Shown: positions 21,852 through 32,777 of the stretch, in pieces | Layout: each line of letters opens with the position of its first letter | How positions within the stretch are numbered: position 1 is the stretch's first letter | NCBI GenBank assembly: GCA_905250115.1 | Contig: CAJNOI010000057.1 | Span: forward strand, 104,492 to 168,491 | Length of the DNA: 64,000 nucleotides | Reading direction: 5' to 3' | Source of the DNA: Adineta steineri | Lineage: Eukaryota; Rotifera; Eurotatoria; Adinetida; Adinetidae | Program-made: the position numbers and the translations under genes | Notes under the pieces: model-generated | Databases searched by the model: none | What the model was told of the DNA's origin: nothing | Seen by the model: the letters and a program-made list of their open reading frames with translations, nothing else

Positions 21852-23528
21852 TTATTCTTTTTCGCCTTTTGATTGTTGTTGACTAGCATGTAAATAATAG
21901 GCCCAATAAATAAAATTAAATATAAAAAAAGCTACGGGATACATAGTTCGTGAAAAAATATCAATTTTACTTTCGCTATTTGAATAAAAAATATTTTTTA
22001 AAGCTCGTCCTTGAAATGCTGAATAGGCTGGTTTACAACGAATATTTCGATAACATTTGTACGATTTCTTTTCTGATGTTCTACTATTTATGGATGGTGT
22101 TGGTGCTAATGATGGTCGATATACTAAATGAACATCATTACGACTAATATCATGTTCATCCGCATTTGTACCATCATCCTATAGAAAAGAGAAAAAAAAA
22201 GAGATAAAAAAATTTGTATTTTTATTGTATTACTCGAATAACATAATCTTCTAAATCACGCATATTTTCATTGAGATCACCTGTTCGTGCTTTTGTATAA
22301 TAATGAACAATTGCAAATTCGAATAATGTTGAAAAAACAAATATAAAACATACAGCTAAGAAACAATCAAGTGCTGTTATATATGGAACTTTTGGTAAAT
22401 CTTTTTTTCCTTCAATTATAACGAATATAAGTGTTAAGATAGTTGTTACACCTAAATTAATACGATCATTTGTTGCTTCACGATTTAACCAAAGGCCAAC
22501 CCATGATAAAAAGACAATTAGTACACATGGTATATATAATTGAAGTAGAAAATAACCTACATGACGACGAAATGCAAATACAACATATATTATTGATCGA
22601 GTACCTAGAAAAATAATTTTATTGTTCTTTTTAGTTATGCTAATTTTTTAAACTAATAAAATCGATTATCTCCGAACAAAAATAAAATTATGATTTAATT
22701 GAATTATTTCTGTTCTTGAAATTTTCGATAAGGAGAGAGATTTTGAAACTTACGATTTTCTCTAATTAGTATTCGTGAACCGACACTTGCATCAATTAAT
22801 GAAAATTGATTCATAATTAAATTATTTTGTAAATCAACAGCAGTCTTATTACTCCATTCATAGATTGTTTCTTCACTATTATAAGCAAAACTACCAATTA
22901 ATAATGTACAATGTTGTGTATCAAGTGGTAAATTTCGAAGATTCATTATACATGAAGCTCGAATTGTTAAACTAAAATAAATTCAATTCATTTAGAAAAA
23001 TCATTATTATTTTTATTAACCGTTGTGAATAAAGTATAGTACCATCAGTTGCAATACGAAAAAATCGATTAACATGAGGTACAGAATGAATATACGATCG
23101 TTGTCCATTATAAAAATATGTATCAGGTTTCCAAATTTTTGAAAACATTTGAAAACTGACTGGTAATGATGTATAATTCATTACGGATGTTGTATTATAG
23201 ATAAGACGAGTATCAGTCCATCGTTGTCGAAAAAAACAATCAAATGAATATTCCATATCAAGTTCACTTATACCACTCATACTACGAACATAGATATTAA
23301 CAATAATTTTATCAGGTTCACCTATACAAAAATATGGTAGAAATTAATATTTTCTATAATATGCATACCTCCATATGTTGGTCGATGATAACGATCATAA
23401 GATTTTAAAAGATCATCAAGAATTGCTGAAACATTTTTTAAATCGGATGATACATATGAATTATGAATCCATTCAAATTTAAATATTATTATTATTGAAA
23501 AAATAATGACATAGTTCATATTGTTCAT
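21852..23528 (-). CDS. GRD-like GABA-A-type Cys-loop chloride channel subunit, 5 exons
   Basis: Exons 23528-23369, 23321-23021, 22971-22754, 22604-22234 and 22178-21852, all GT-AG and in frame, giving 458 aa. A signal peptide (YVIIFSIIIIF) precedes the ligand-binding domain with the YDRYHRP start and the WKPDTYFYN block. The Cys loop is Cys161-Cys175 with 13 residues between. TM1 (GYFLLQLYIPCVLIVFLSWVGL) and TM2 (NREATNDRINLGVTTILTL) follow, and after TM3 comes DLPKVPYITALDCF. This pattern closely follows arthropod GRD / alpha-like GABA-A subunits. TM4 is MYPVAFFIFNFIYWAYY. Known: pentameric anion channels opened by GABA. The canonical Pro-Ala-Arg selectivity motif is replaced by Asn-Asp-Arg, as in GRD-type subunits (which have Ala-Asp-Arg). 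It probably assembles with a beta partner; ion selectivity is not certain. Confidence 0.88.
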
Positions 23529-23942
23529 TGTTATTTTATCGTTATCAATATATATAAACTACTGTCATTGTATGTAGTTGATAGTTGTTGTCTAATCTAT
23601 ACTCATTCTTATTTTTCTTCCTCTTCTCTTCCTTTTCTTCTGCACGACTAAATAGATTTTTATATTAAGAATCGGATGTCAACAATAATTTTCCTAAATT
23701 GCATGAACATACATCGATGATAAGTATGGAATATAACCGGAAATAATTTATTATAGAATATTATTTGTTTTTTTTCGGCAATAAAGAAAATTAGTTAAAT
23801 AATTTTTTAAATCTTGTCATAAATCATTAATATAGATTTATTATTGCTTTTTTTCTTCTTGTGTTGTTTTATTTCGATTTTACAACCAAATAAAAAACAT
23901 ATTGTTGTCTCTATTTGCTTTCGTTAAAAACTAAAATGTAGA
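23529..23942. other. Intergenic
   Basis: Upstream region of the channel gene, with pyrimidine tracts near 23605-23640. No coding sequence supported. Confidence 0.4.
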
Positions 23943-24643
23943 ATGAATATATTCAGTTGATTTCATCTTGTTAAATGTAATAAAGATAGTGGTTTTGTAA
24001 TATATTCTGGATGTCAACAATCATTTTGTGAAAAACATATTTCAAATCATCGTGATGATTTTAATATACAAATGGATAATATTGGACGAGAATATGATCT
24101 TCTTTGACGAGATTTAATTCGAGAAAAAAATATTCATCCATGTTTAGTATATATATGAATGCTTGAAGCATCAAAATGAAATCATATTGTCAATGAATAA
24201 AATTGGTGAAGAATTAAACTTAAGTCAACAATTAGATAATTATACAGAAATTGATTTTATAAAATGGTTTCAACAAATAAAAGAACTTCGTCAGTTAATA
24301 GATCAATCTATAAAAAATCAAACTATTAATAATCTTTTCTTGGTATTTTAACATCTTCACAACAGATTATACCATGGATTTTACATTCACCATCTATTTA
24401 TGGAGAGCGAAGATTTGAATGGATTATTATGAATAGTAAAGAACAATATACTAATACAGATAAAATTATAAAAACAGGTGAGGAAATCATATTAATATTA
24501 AATTGTAATCATAGACAAATACAATTTCAACATCATCCTGCAAATAAACTTCTACAATTATCTATTCATATTGAAATATGTTCATTACTATGAAAAATTC
24601 TTGTTACATTATCGAATCGAAATGATAGTGCACGTATTTTATA
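23943..24643 (+). pseudogene. Decayed B-box-type zinc-finger gene
   Basis: From 23943 one frame reads through FHLVKCNKDSG and SGCQQSFCEKHISNHR, which lines up with the zinc-finger start of the intact gene at 38210 (CSGCSKDFCFQHLTEHR). It is followed by a coiled-coil-like stretch and, after a frame change near 24350, a C-terminal region (PSIYGERRFEWIIM, EIILILNCNHRQIQF). In-frame TGA stops occur at least five times, and at several of them arginine CGA would fit (for example EYDLL-stop-RDL). There is also a TAA and a frameshift. No plausible short introns remove the stops. It is interpreted as a dead paralog losing CpG sites. It ends about 36 bp before the 5S gene. Confidence 0.7.
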
Positions 24644-24679
24644 GTAAATAGAAATACATAGAAAATATTTATGATAAAT

Positions 24680-24798
24680 GCTTACAGCCATACCACGTTG
24701 AACACACCAGTTCTCGTCCGATCACTGAAGTTAAGCAACGTCGGGCTCGGTTAGTACTTGGATGGGTGACCGCCTGGGAATACCGAGTGTCGTAAGCT
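24680..24798 (+). rRNA. rrn5S: 5S ribosomal RNA
   Basis: 119 nt beginning GCTTACAGCCATACCACGTT and ending GGGAATACCGAGTGTCGTAAGC. The 5' and 3' ends pair (GCTTACA with TGTCGTAAGC), and the internal control region (AGTTAAGCAACGTCGGGC, GGATGGGTGACCGCCTGGG) is intact. It is followed at once by a T-run. Transcribed by RNA polymerase III and part of the large ribosomal subunit. It is a single copy here, not an array. Confidence 0.97.
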
Positions 24799-24806
24799 TT
24801 TTTTTT
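24798..24806 (+). terminator. RNA polymerase III T-run terminator of 5S
   Basis: Nine consecutive T directly after the 5S 3' end. Confidence 0.85.
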
Positions 24807-24984
24807 ATTGTATAGAATTCTAAAATAATGCTTCAATAACAAAATATAATAGATGACGATTTTGAATATTAATTCAATACGTTCAACATTTAATCTTCGT
24901 TGGAAACGAAAACTGTCTATTCTCTTTATTTCATGTAATTTAGTTAAAAATTATACATCAATGTTAGAATTTCTAATAAATTTT

Positions 24985-25046
24985 CTTTGTAGTTTACAAG
25001 ATAGCTGTAAGAATATTGCAGCTACTAAATATTAATATCATGAGCG
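24985..25046. repeat. Dispersed repeat, copy A
   Basis: About 62 bp (CTTTGTAGTTTACAAGATAG...) that recurs with moderate divergence at 40205-40270. Both copies lie beside telomere-like tracts and a CCGGCACCC block, so they probably belong to one mobile or foldback family. Confidence 0.55.
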
Positions 25047-25088
25047 TTCATGATTGTATACGAACTGATTAAATTGTTTTTATATTCT

Positions 25089-25154
25089 TCCAAAAGATTT
25101 GGGTGTGGATGTGAGTTTCTCTTCTTCTTTAACACTCGCGCCGGCACCCCACAC
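25089..25154. repeat. Telomere-like G/C-strand hairpin
   Basis: GGGTGTGGATGTGAG is followed by GCACCCCACACT. Inverted pair, close to dispersed repeat copy A. Confidence 0.5.
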
Positions 25155-25199
25155 TGTACTTATTAGAAAATCATTTTAGACAAGAACTGCTATAGACTC

Positions 25200-25822
25200 A
25201 CGAGGAACACTATTTAGGTGGTACACTCCGATTTCAATCATTCATATGCCATATGATAGACTATAGTGAGGTAGTCAACCGCTAGAAATATTATCGGCCA
25301 CCAGCTCTTTCTTGAGATACTATAGTCATTTTAGTGAAATTTTAGCCTATGATATGGTAGCTAGCACAAAGTTGAATATCGATATTTCGATCGGAAACTT
25401 TGTCCATAGGTAGGTCTAGCTATAACTAGACTGTCTTAAAAAATTCAGCTCAAAAGAACATTCTCTTCGTGAGATATGATACTCACAGAATTAGTCGTAC
25501 GTTAAGGAAACACTATAGAATGTTATGCTTTTTTTGAGAATGTAATATCTCATGAATGGTATGTTCTTTTAAGCTGAATTTTTTAGGACAGTTTAGTTAT
25601 AGCTAGACCTACCTATTGACAAAGTTTCCGATCGAAATATCGATATTCAACTTTGTGCTAGCTACCATATCATAGGCTAAAATTTCACTAAAGTGACTAT
25701 AGTATCTCAAGAAAGAGCTGGTGGCCGATAATATTTCCAGCGGTTGACTACCTCACTATAGTCTATCATATGGCATATGAATGATTGAAATCGGAGTGTA
25801 CCACCTAAATAGTGTTCCTCGT
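25200..25822. mobile_element. 623-bp foldback element
   Basis: A long inverted repeat: left arm about 25200-25485 (ACGAGGAACACTATTTAGG...) pairs with right arm about 25540-25822 (...CCTAAATAGTGTTCCTCGT). Pairing is close to continuous over about 280 bp, with few mismatches and a loop of about 55 bp. No open frame, so it is non-autonomous. Target duplication is not obvious (ACTC before, CAGT after). It looks like a foldback/MITE-type DNA element. Confidence 0.75.
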
Positions 25823-26748
25823 CAGTGTTTTACCATATATATAAGTCAATCTGTTTTGTACATATTGAAACTGAAATTATTTATTTATTTTATTGCATGG
25901 GTTTTCTTTTGAGAACAGAAACTATATGAAGATTTTCTAAAATAGGTTCCGACTGACTTTAAAAAAAATCGAATTTGTAATTTTTATTCTTTAAATATCG
26001 TATTTTCAAGAAAGTAGAAATTGTTTCGTAAATACATATGCGCTCCTAAAGTACTGCTTTTTTCTCTATAAATTGCTTTTTAGTTTACAGTGTACTTACA
26101 ATTAAAACCAATCGTTTTTTTAGTTTACATCGGATGTTTGATAAAATAAATTTAGGATAGCATTCTATGAATTTTATTTGTCTAGTACTTACAGGGACAG
26201 ACTATGTCAAATATTATATATTGTGCTCGAAGGCTTTCTTATGGTCTTTAAGAATACTTAACTCAATAAGTTACATTCATTTGCGAGCTAGAATTAGATC
26301 GAGCACCATATTCCCTAGATTCAACAAATTTTTATGATCTAAATGCCTTAAGGCTTGGCGTGGATGTGGTACTGGCTGTCTGTCCTTCAACCACACTCCC
26401 ACCTTCACACATGCATACTGTCAGCCAAACTACATCGACATTACACAAACACTCACCCTAGCTGGATATTAGGGCGTCTGTGTGTGGGGGTGAGCTTAGT
26501 TGTGAGATCAAGTCGAAACTTACACCACACCCTTAAAGGTTGAAAATGATCGAAAATTTCTGAAAATAAATTATTTAATAAGAAACTACATCAAATTAGA
26601 TTCTTCTTTCAAATTAATAGACATCTTAGGATTATTGATAGTTTGACATTGTTAATCACCACATTATTTCATTGAACAGTTCATTATCATATGGAAGCAT
26701 CTAAACATAAAGAAAAATGGTAAATGTCTTGCGTTTATAGAGATTTTC
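25823..26748. other. Intergenic, with telomere-like tract at about 26347-26500
   Basis: No supported gene. GGCGTGGATGTGG (about 26356) and TGTGTGTGGGGGTGAGC (about 26480) flank C-rich pieces (CCACACTCCCACC, CACTCACCCT), giving a degenerate inverted arrangement. Confidence 0.45.
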
Positions 26749-27952
26749 TTATACGTACAATAATATTATCAATAGCAAGACTGATTTTGAAAGATTTCTG
26801 ACACCATTGGTAGCTTTGATAACTCGATTATTTGCTCTATCGAGAATATAAATGTGATTTTCGTTGTTGCTCAGTCGAATTCGATCCATTAAGACTATGT
26901 TACCGTTGACGGATATTGGATTTAGTACAACGACGCCTTCTCGTTTACTATCAGCTAGATTCGCGGGTAATCTTATTACACGTGCATTGCCGTAGTCTGC
27001 TATATAGATATTTTTAGCTAACAAGTCTAATATGACATCTGTTGGATTATAGAGTTGATTTAAATTTGATCCATTTTTACCGGTAATGCCCGCGATAGTC
27101 TCGACTTTAGCTGTCGGAATAGTTTGAGTCGTAGAGTAAATCCTTGACCATTTCTGAATACGGTGGTTAAATTTATCGGCAACATAAATTTTCCCTTGGC
27201 GATCAACAGTAAACCTGCGCTGATAATTAAATTGGTGGGATCCGTTTCCTCGACCGAATCCATCTGCAACCAATACTCCCATTCTACTTCCAAGTGTGTA
27301 CCTGAAAATCTGGCCTGCCGAACGAGCGGCTATGTAAATTTCTTGATTCACTTCATCTACATATAGACTGTAATAATCGCTTGAGCTCCAACCATCGGTT
27401 ACATTAAAAACCGTCTGTCCGCTAGTTGCGCCACTGGTCCATAGCTGAACACGTCTGTTACCAGGATCAGCGATATACATATTATTGTATCTGTCTATCC
27501 ATATATCTGATGGATAACGTAATTGGTTCTGCTTTGATCCTGGTCCGTTTCCTCCTGCCACAATGATGCCATACTTTGCATCCGGCAACCATTGTACAAT
27601 ACGATGGTTGTTCGTATCGGCAACATAAATGTTACTTTGGTTATCAACAAAGAAACCATGTGGGTCATTTAGCTGATCAGGGAGTGATCCCTTACGATTG
27701 CCACCAGCAACAGTGATTCCGTTTCCAATCCTCGGACCTGTACAGTTGTAAATACAAAAATATACTACATAAACGCGGTTGATACAGACCTACATTCTTT
27801 TTTGTACCAGGTAACGCTAATGATAATATAACAGCTGCAAGTATGCCGCCACAAAGTATAATTACATAGAGACCGCCTAATACAATCCATAACCTTCCGC
27901 GGCAGTTTTCGTTTGATGAGTCTTCGTAACGGATGGAAGCCAAATTGCGCAT
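26749..27952 (-). CDS. NHL-repeat type II membrane protein, 2 exons
   Basis: Exon 1 is 27790-27952 and exon 2 is 26749-27737, split Gly codon with donor GTCTGT, giving 383 aa. Residues 1-22 are cytosolic (MRNLASIRYEDSSNENCRGR). The TM segment is about 23-46 (WIVLGGLYVIILCGGILAAVILSLAL). Outside lies a beta-propeller of NHL repeats with the pattern ITVAGGN..., QLNDPHGFFVD, NIYVADTNNHRIVQW repeating about every 50 residues; at least five blades are visible. The last residues are hydrophobic (SVLLLIILLYV), possibly the end of a blade or a second anchor. Known of the family: NHL propellers bind proteins or RNA, and secreted forms in rotifers have unknown partners. No enzyme motif. A second gene of this class lies at 51466. 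Confidence 0.8.
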
Positions 27953-28511
27953 GCTACTACGGTCTTTAAAATGAGAATTCTTACAAGATTACCGAGTAAA
28001 TATATGCACTATATTCAACAGAATTTGGGTATATAGTGGAAAGCTTACTCACTTGGGTTGCTCCGTCTTGTTTGATTGAACTTGTTTACATTAGCATTTT
28101 CGACTTAATCGTCTACAAAACGCTTTGTGAGCACCAGAAATCATATGCTACATTCTGAATATTATGAAGAAGTTGCAGTGCCACAAAGCTTTTATTCTCA
28201 TATGCGACTTCTCATTCATGTCATTATTTTCACTTAACTTCGTAGTTTACCATATCGCTCACAAAACTATTCAAGAAAATTGCCTTCGTACAACAGGAAA
28301 AGTGTTTCTCGTATTCAGGCCTTTCTACTGTAGAGTGTGGGTATGACTTTTATTTTCCTCATAGATTACATACGGATCCTCAGTGTCCTGAGAAGGACAA
28401 TGCTCGGCTTGTATGGCTCTCATGTTGAAATGCGGCAGAATAATCAGACATTTAATGCAACCTAAATATGCGTTCTTCGAATCTTCAATAGTTGTCGCTC
28501 GACGAAAGGGC
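27953..28511. other. Intergenic 5' flank of NHL gene
   Basis: Likely promoter region of the membrane NHL gene. Small frames on both strands lack family features. Confidence 0.4.
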
Positions 28512-29102
28512 GGGGCGTATAAGATAGCACATTGACCCATCCTTAAATCGGTTAAAAAGCCATATGAAAAGATGCAGAATGAGACGGCCAATCTTTCTAT
28601 GACAATTTCAAGTCATTGAAGTACTCATTCAACGATTCTTCGCTGGCACTATTGCCGTATATTTTTGGCTTGAAATGAAACCATATTTTGAAGAATATGA
28701 CTATAAATTGAGTTGATATCACAACAAAATAGTCTCATTCGAAAGAGAAAGCAATTCTGCACAAACTCATATAGAAATTAGTCTACAGAGATACCCATAA
28801 AATAGAGGGTGGGTGTGGGTGTGAACTAAGAGAAGAGACACACCTACCCACACTCAAGAATTGCTTTCTCTTTCGAATGAAACTATTTTGTCGCGATATC
28901 AACACACATTTATAGCCATATTCTTCAAAATATGGCGCCATTTTAAGGTAAAAGTTTGGAGCAGTAATGTCCGCGAGGAGTCGTTGAATGAACACTACAG
29001 TGACGTGAAATTGTCATAGAAAGGCTCGCTGTCTCAATATGCACCGTTTCATATGGGTTTTAACTGGTTTAAGGATGGGACGATTTGTCGTTTTATACGC
29101 TT
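28512..29102. mobile_element. Old foldback element with telomere-like core
   Basis: Left arm about 28512-28795 and right arm about 28856-29102 are inverted copies with clear divergence: CCCATCCTTAAATCGGTTAAAA against the complement of TTTTAACTGGTTTAAGGATGGG, and CATATTTTGAAGAATATG against CATATTCTTCAAAATATG. The centre (28808-28855) holds a G-rich block (AGGGTGGGTGTGGGTGTG) and its C-rich counterpart (CACACCTACCCACACTC). No coding capacity. Divergence of the arms suggests an old insertion. Confidence 0.65.
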
Positions 29103-29323
29103 CCATCTTGGGCATTTAGAATTGTACATTCACCCATGTTGCCTAGGAATATTTAGTATTTTAGAAGTTCTAGCATTGGAGAAACGATCATATGGCTGTA
29201 AATGATACAACATCCATCGTATATAATCACTTGATTTCTCTACCGTAAAATACCTTCAACAAATACTGTTGGTAAAAATGATAAAAACTGATAAAATTTA
29301 TGATGGTTAGTGCCAATACAACA

Positions 29324-30170
29324 TTAGACGAAACTAGTAGTGGATTTGACTTTCCTACCTCTGTGTCGGTCGTTGCTTATGATTGACAATTCCACTGCGT
29401 TTACGTCAGTTGATGAGGACACACTTCTGTCTTGTTGTTGTTGCTCTTGATTCAGTATAATACGTCTTCCAACAGGTTGTTGCGACCCGTAGACTGACGG
29501 TGAGTCTCGTGACTGCTCGATTGAAGACGTTTGTCGTGGTTTATGGACTGTAAACGCTTGTAGTGATTGATCGACTGAAGGTGTGATCTTGAACGTGTAA
29601 TTTTTACCGTGTTTTTTATATTCGTTGAAACAATAAATGACTAATTTCTTTTCTGGTTCACTCAGCATCTTGTCTCCATCGCTTTTAGCACCCATCTGGT
29701 CTCTCCCATTGAGCCAGGCACTGCTGAATTTGAGCTCTCCATTGACATAGGCGAACCCACCGCAAGCAATGCGATCTTGATTGTAGTCAATGCCTAAGAC
29801 GTTCCTCAATAAATAGTCATGCACTACTCCTTGTCCAGCTGCTTTGCGATATTCTTCTGGCCAATCATTCGTCGATTGTATGATGATATAGAAACTTCTT
29901 CCCCTGCTACCAAATGCTTTACCACCCTCTATTCAAAAATGAATAGAAGAACAAACGGTCATTTCACGAAACAGAGTTCTATCAAGAGTCGCATGTTATA
30001 TACTCACCATTATTGTTCCATTGAAATTTTCCATCAATTGCATAGATAATCGCCCCGGCATAATTAAGGAATGGATCAAAATTATCACAAAACAAGGACG
30101 TTTTACAAGTGATGGTTCCAAGCTCTCTTTTGATTCTCTGATACATATCAATAAAATTTGTTTTCCCCAT
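29324..30170 (-). CDS. Hypothetical protein, paralog A, 2 exons
   Basis: Not recognised. Exons 30008-30170 and 29324-29928 (split codon, GTGAGT donor) give 255 aa. Residues 1-55 (YQRIKRELGTITCKTSLFC) and the block YAGAIIYAIDGKFQW are followed by GRSFYIIIQ and by HDYLLRNVLGIDYNQDRIAC, then a charged segment with SEPEKKLVIYCFNEYKKHGK. No signal peptide or TM, so probably cytosolic. After about residue 174 a Gln/Ser-rich tail (SIEQSRDSPSVYGSQQP...) is added that its paralog at 32167 lacks. The body and intron position are shared with that paralog, so the pair is a duplication. Function unknown; the AT content is slightly lower than that of neighbouring genes. Confidence 0.7.
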
Positions 30171-31153
30171 GTTAAATAGTAGGATAACTTGGCTAAATTA
30201 GATTTTGCTCTCTAGGAAAACAAAAAAACATATTTCACATCAATCGCATATCAAGTAGACTCCTTCATCTGTATTTTATTTCTGTTGATACTTAAAATAA
30301 AGATTTGTCTAGCTTCATAATAAACGAAAACAAAAACTGATAAGATCATATAGAGAAAGGTCTTGTCATTTAGCTCAACTCTCAGCTGACTTCAATAAGA
30401 GAGAATAGGAGCAATTGGTGGAAAGGAACCAGACTCATGATTGTTCACAAGTATTTACCCTTCGCGACTGCGGGAATGTCGGATTACATGTCGGTGTGTT
30501 TTTGCAAAAGGAGTCGGTTGATAGACAATCTTTACTAATAGATCTTTTTTATAGTGTAGAGGTGAAGGTAGGCATGCAAATTTCCAAGCAATTAGAACGC
30601 TGACGATGCGCGGTCATAGTGAATTTGAAGTATCTCCATTGACTGACGCAGTCGTATAAAGAAATGGCTGAATCATACATGTGCAATAACGTCTTCGATA
30701 AGAAAGTAACGAAAAAGAAAGAGTAAGATACGATAGATAAGAATTTAAAAATTTAGTGTTGCAATAAAAGAAAATTCTTTTAAGGTAAGTCATGAATTAA
30801 AAACTGTTTTCGATTCACATGGTTTAGCCCGCATCTGAATCCTAATTCATCCATCTTATACTTGTCCTGTATGTTTCTTAACTAGTCCCATCCTCAACTC
30901 GTCCTAATCGAATTAATCCCATAGCGATGGATTTTCAGACAATAATTAATATTTATGCATTTACTGACTTGCTTTAGCGGAAAAAAATGGTATGATTACC
31001 AAACCAAAGAGGGTTTTTGGACTTACAAAAGGTTTTGAGAATTGAAATGAATTCGAAATCTATTTAGAGGTTTCGTGGCAACTCTATGAAACCTTTAAAA
31101 AAGTTTCCTAGGTCGTTAATAATCCGCCTGAATATCTTAGACTGGAGTTGGTG
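30171..31153. other. Intergenic between head-to-head paralogs (left half)
   Basis: Upstream region of paralog A. No supported gene. Confidence 0.4.
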
Positions 31154-31537
31154 AACGATGAGCATAAGGAACGATGAGCACAGGAAAGTTAAGCGCAAAT
31201 AAAATAAAAAAGTCTTGAGGATGTGGGTATAGGTGTAGGTGTAGGTGTACGAGTGGGTGTGGAGGTGAGTGTGAGTGTAGGTCTGGGTATGAGTGAGGTT
31301 TGTATGGATGTATGTGCTAGTTACAAAAAAATATAATATTTACAGCCACACCAGCCCATATTCATACCTACACCCACATCGACCCAAACTCACACTCACC
31401 TGCACACCCACACTCACATCTAGACCTATACCCACACTGGCACCCACAACTTTGATTGATCTTTTATAAGAGACCAGACTTTTTTATTTTATTTGCGCTT
31501 AACTTTCCTGTGCGTATCGTTCCTTGTGCTCATCGTT
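31154..31537. mobile_element. 384-bp foldback element with 62-bp terminal inverted repeats and telomere-like core
   Basis: The terminal arms 31154-31215 (AACGATGAGCATAAGGAACG...) and 31476-31537 are inverted copies with only about three mismatches in 62 bp. Between them lie a G-rich block (about 31216-31310, GGTGTAGGTGTAGGTGTACG and similar) and a C-rich block (about 31345-31450, CACCCACACTCACATC and similar). The whole element can fold into one long hairpin. No open frame. No clear target duplication. Confidence 0.75.
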
Positions 31538-32166
31538 CCGGTTTCCCTTAGATTGTTATAAAACTTTGTTGAGAGTTTCGAATTCGTTTCATAAAAGAAT
31601 CGGTGATTGTACCATTTCTTTTCAGTGTGCAGATTCAAAATTGTAGACCGTAAGCTATGACTCATCACTTCAGGACCAGGTTATTCTGTAAGTGCAATAC
31701 CACAATAGGTTCCTACGTGAGTACGAACTTTGATACCCTAACCATACCGTAAAGAGTTCTTTTGGACCAACCTTACTCACCAGAATCTTTTAAACTCTAC
31801 CAGCACTTCCCAAGTCCCACCTGAATTCCATCCTAATCTTCGGGCTCGCTTTCACCACTCCAGAACACAAATTCGAAGAAGTTAAGCTCACTGTAAAACC
31901 TCTCATATGGCCCATACCGATCGCAACGTTTCTTTACCTTGACATAATATATAACGCCTTGATAAAAACCCTAACAGGATCTTGATTCACAGTGCTAAGA
32001 AAATCAGCAGCTATTCTCTGTCAAAGAAAGCACCGTTTTCTAGTATTCCATTCTATCGAATGATCGGCTAAATTATTCTTCTCGAAGATCTTTTTATCAG
32101 AGTAGTGAGTTTCAAATGATTTTAATGTCATATTCTCATTTGATATTCAACTTGGATCCATTAGAG
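31538..32166. other. Intergenic, 5' flank of paralog B
   Basis: No supported coding sequence. Probably the promoter region of the plus-strand paralog. Confidence 0.4.
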
Positions 32167-32777
32167 ATGGGCAAATTAGATTTTAAAAATCTTTATCAAC
32201 GTATCAAACGAGAACTCGGCACTGTTACGTGCAAAACATCGTTCTATTGTGATGAATTCGATCCAACACACAATTACGCTGGTGTCATTGTTTATGCTAT
32301 TGATGGAAACTTCCAGTGGAAAAATTCTGGTGAGTCTAGCATGAACGAACTGAGAGAATGATGTTTTAGTATGAGATCTGTTTCATTCGATTGATGTTTT
32401 TTTATTTGATGAAAGGTGGCAAAGCAAGTGGCTATAATGGAAGAAGTTTCTACATTATTATTCAATGCACTGATCAATGGTCCGACCTATGTGGGCAGGA
32501 TCTTCATCATGACTATCTTTTGAAAAATGTCATGGGGCTTGATTACGATCAAAGTCGTATTGCGTGCGGCGGATTTTCCTACATCGACGGTGCATTGAAA
32601 TTCACTAGTACTTGGTTGAATACAAAAGATCAAAAAGATGCTAAAAGTGATGGAGACAAATCGCTGAGTGACGATGAAAAAACCTTGGTCAAGTTTTGTT
32701 TCAGTGAATACAAGAAGAATGGTAAACATCATAAATTCGAAATTTCACCGCCTGTAGATGAAGCACTATCATATTAG
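32167..32777 (+). CDS. Hypothetical protein, paralog B, 2 exons
   Basis: Exons 32167-32329 and 32416-32777 (GTGAGT donor, GAAAG acceptor, same intron position and phase as paralog A) give 174 aa. It starts MGKLDFKNLYQRIKRELGT, has YAGVIVYAIDGNFQW and GRSFYIIIQ, then HHDYLLKNVMGLDYDQSRI, and ends FEISPPVDEALSY. It lacks the Gln/Ser tail of paralog A. A longer frame begins at 32116, but the Met at 32167 aligns with the paralog start. Inverted head-to-head duplication with about 2.0 kb between the start codons. Function unknown. Confidence 0.7.

Noticed and set aside
28325-28995. Minus frames of 70-88 codons near the NHL gene
   Set aside because: They fall in or beside foldback arms and show no domain or splice signals.
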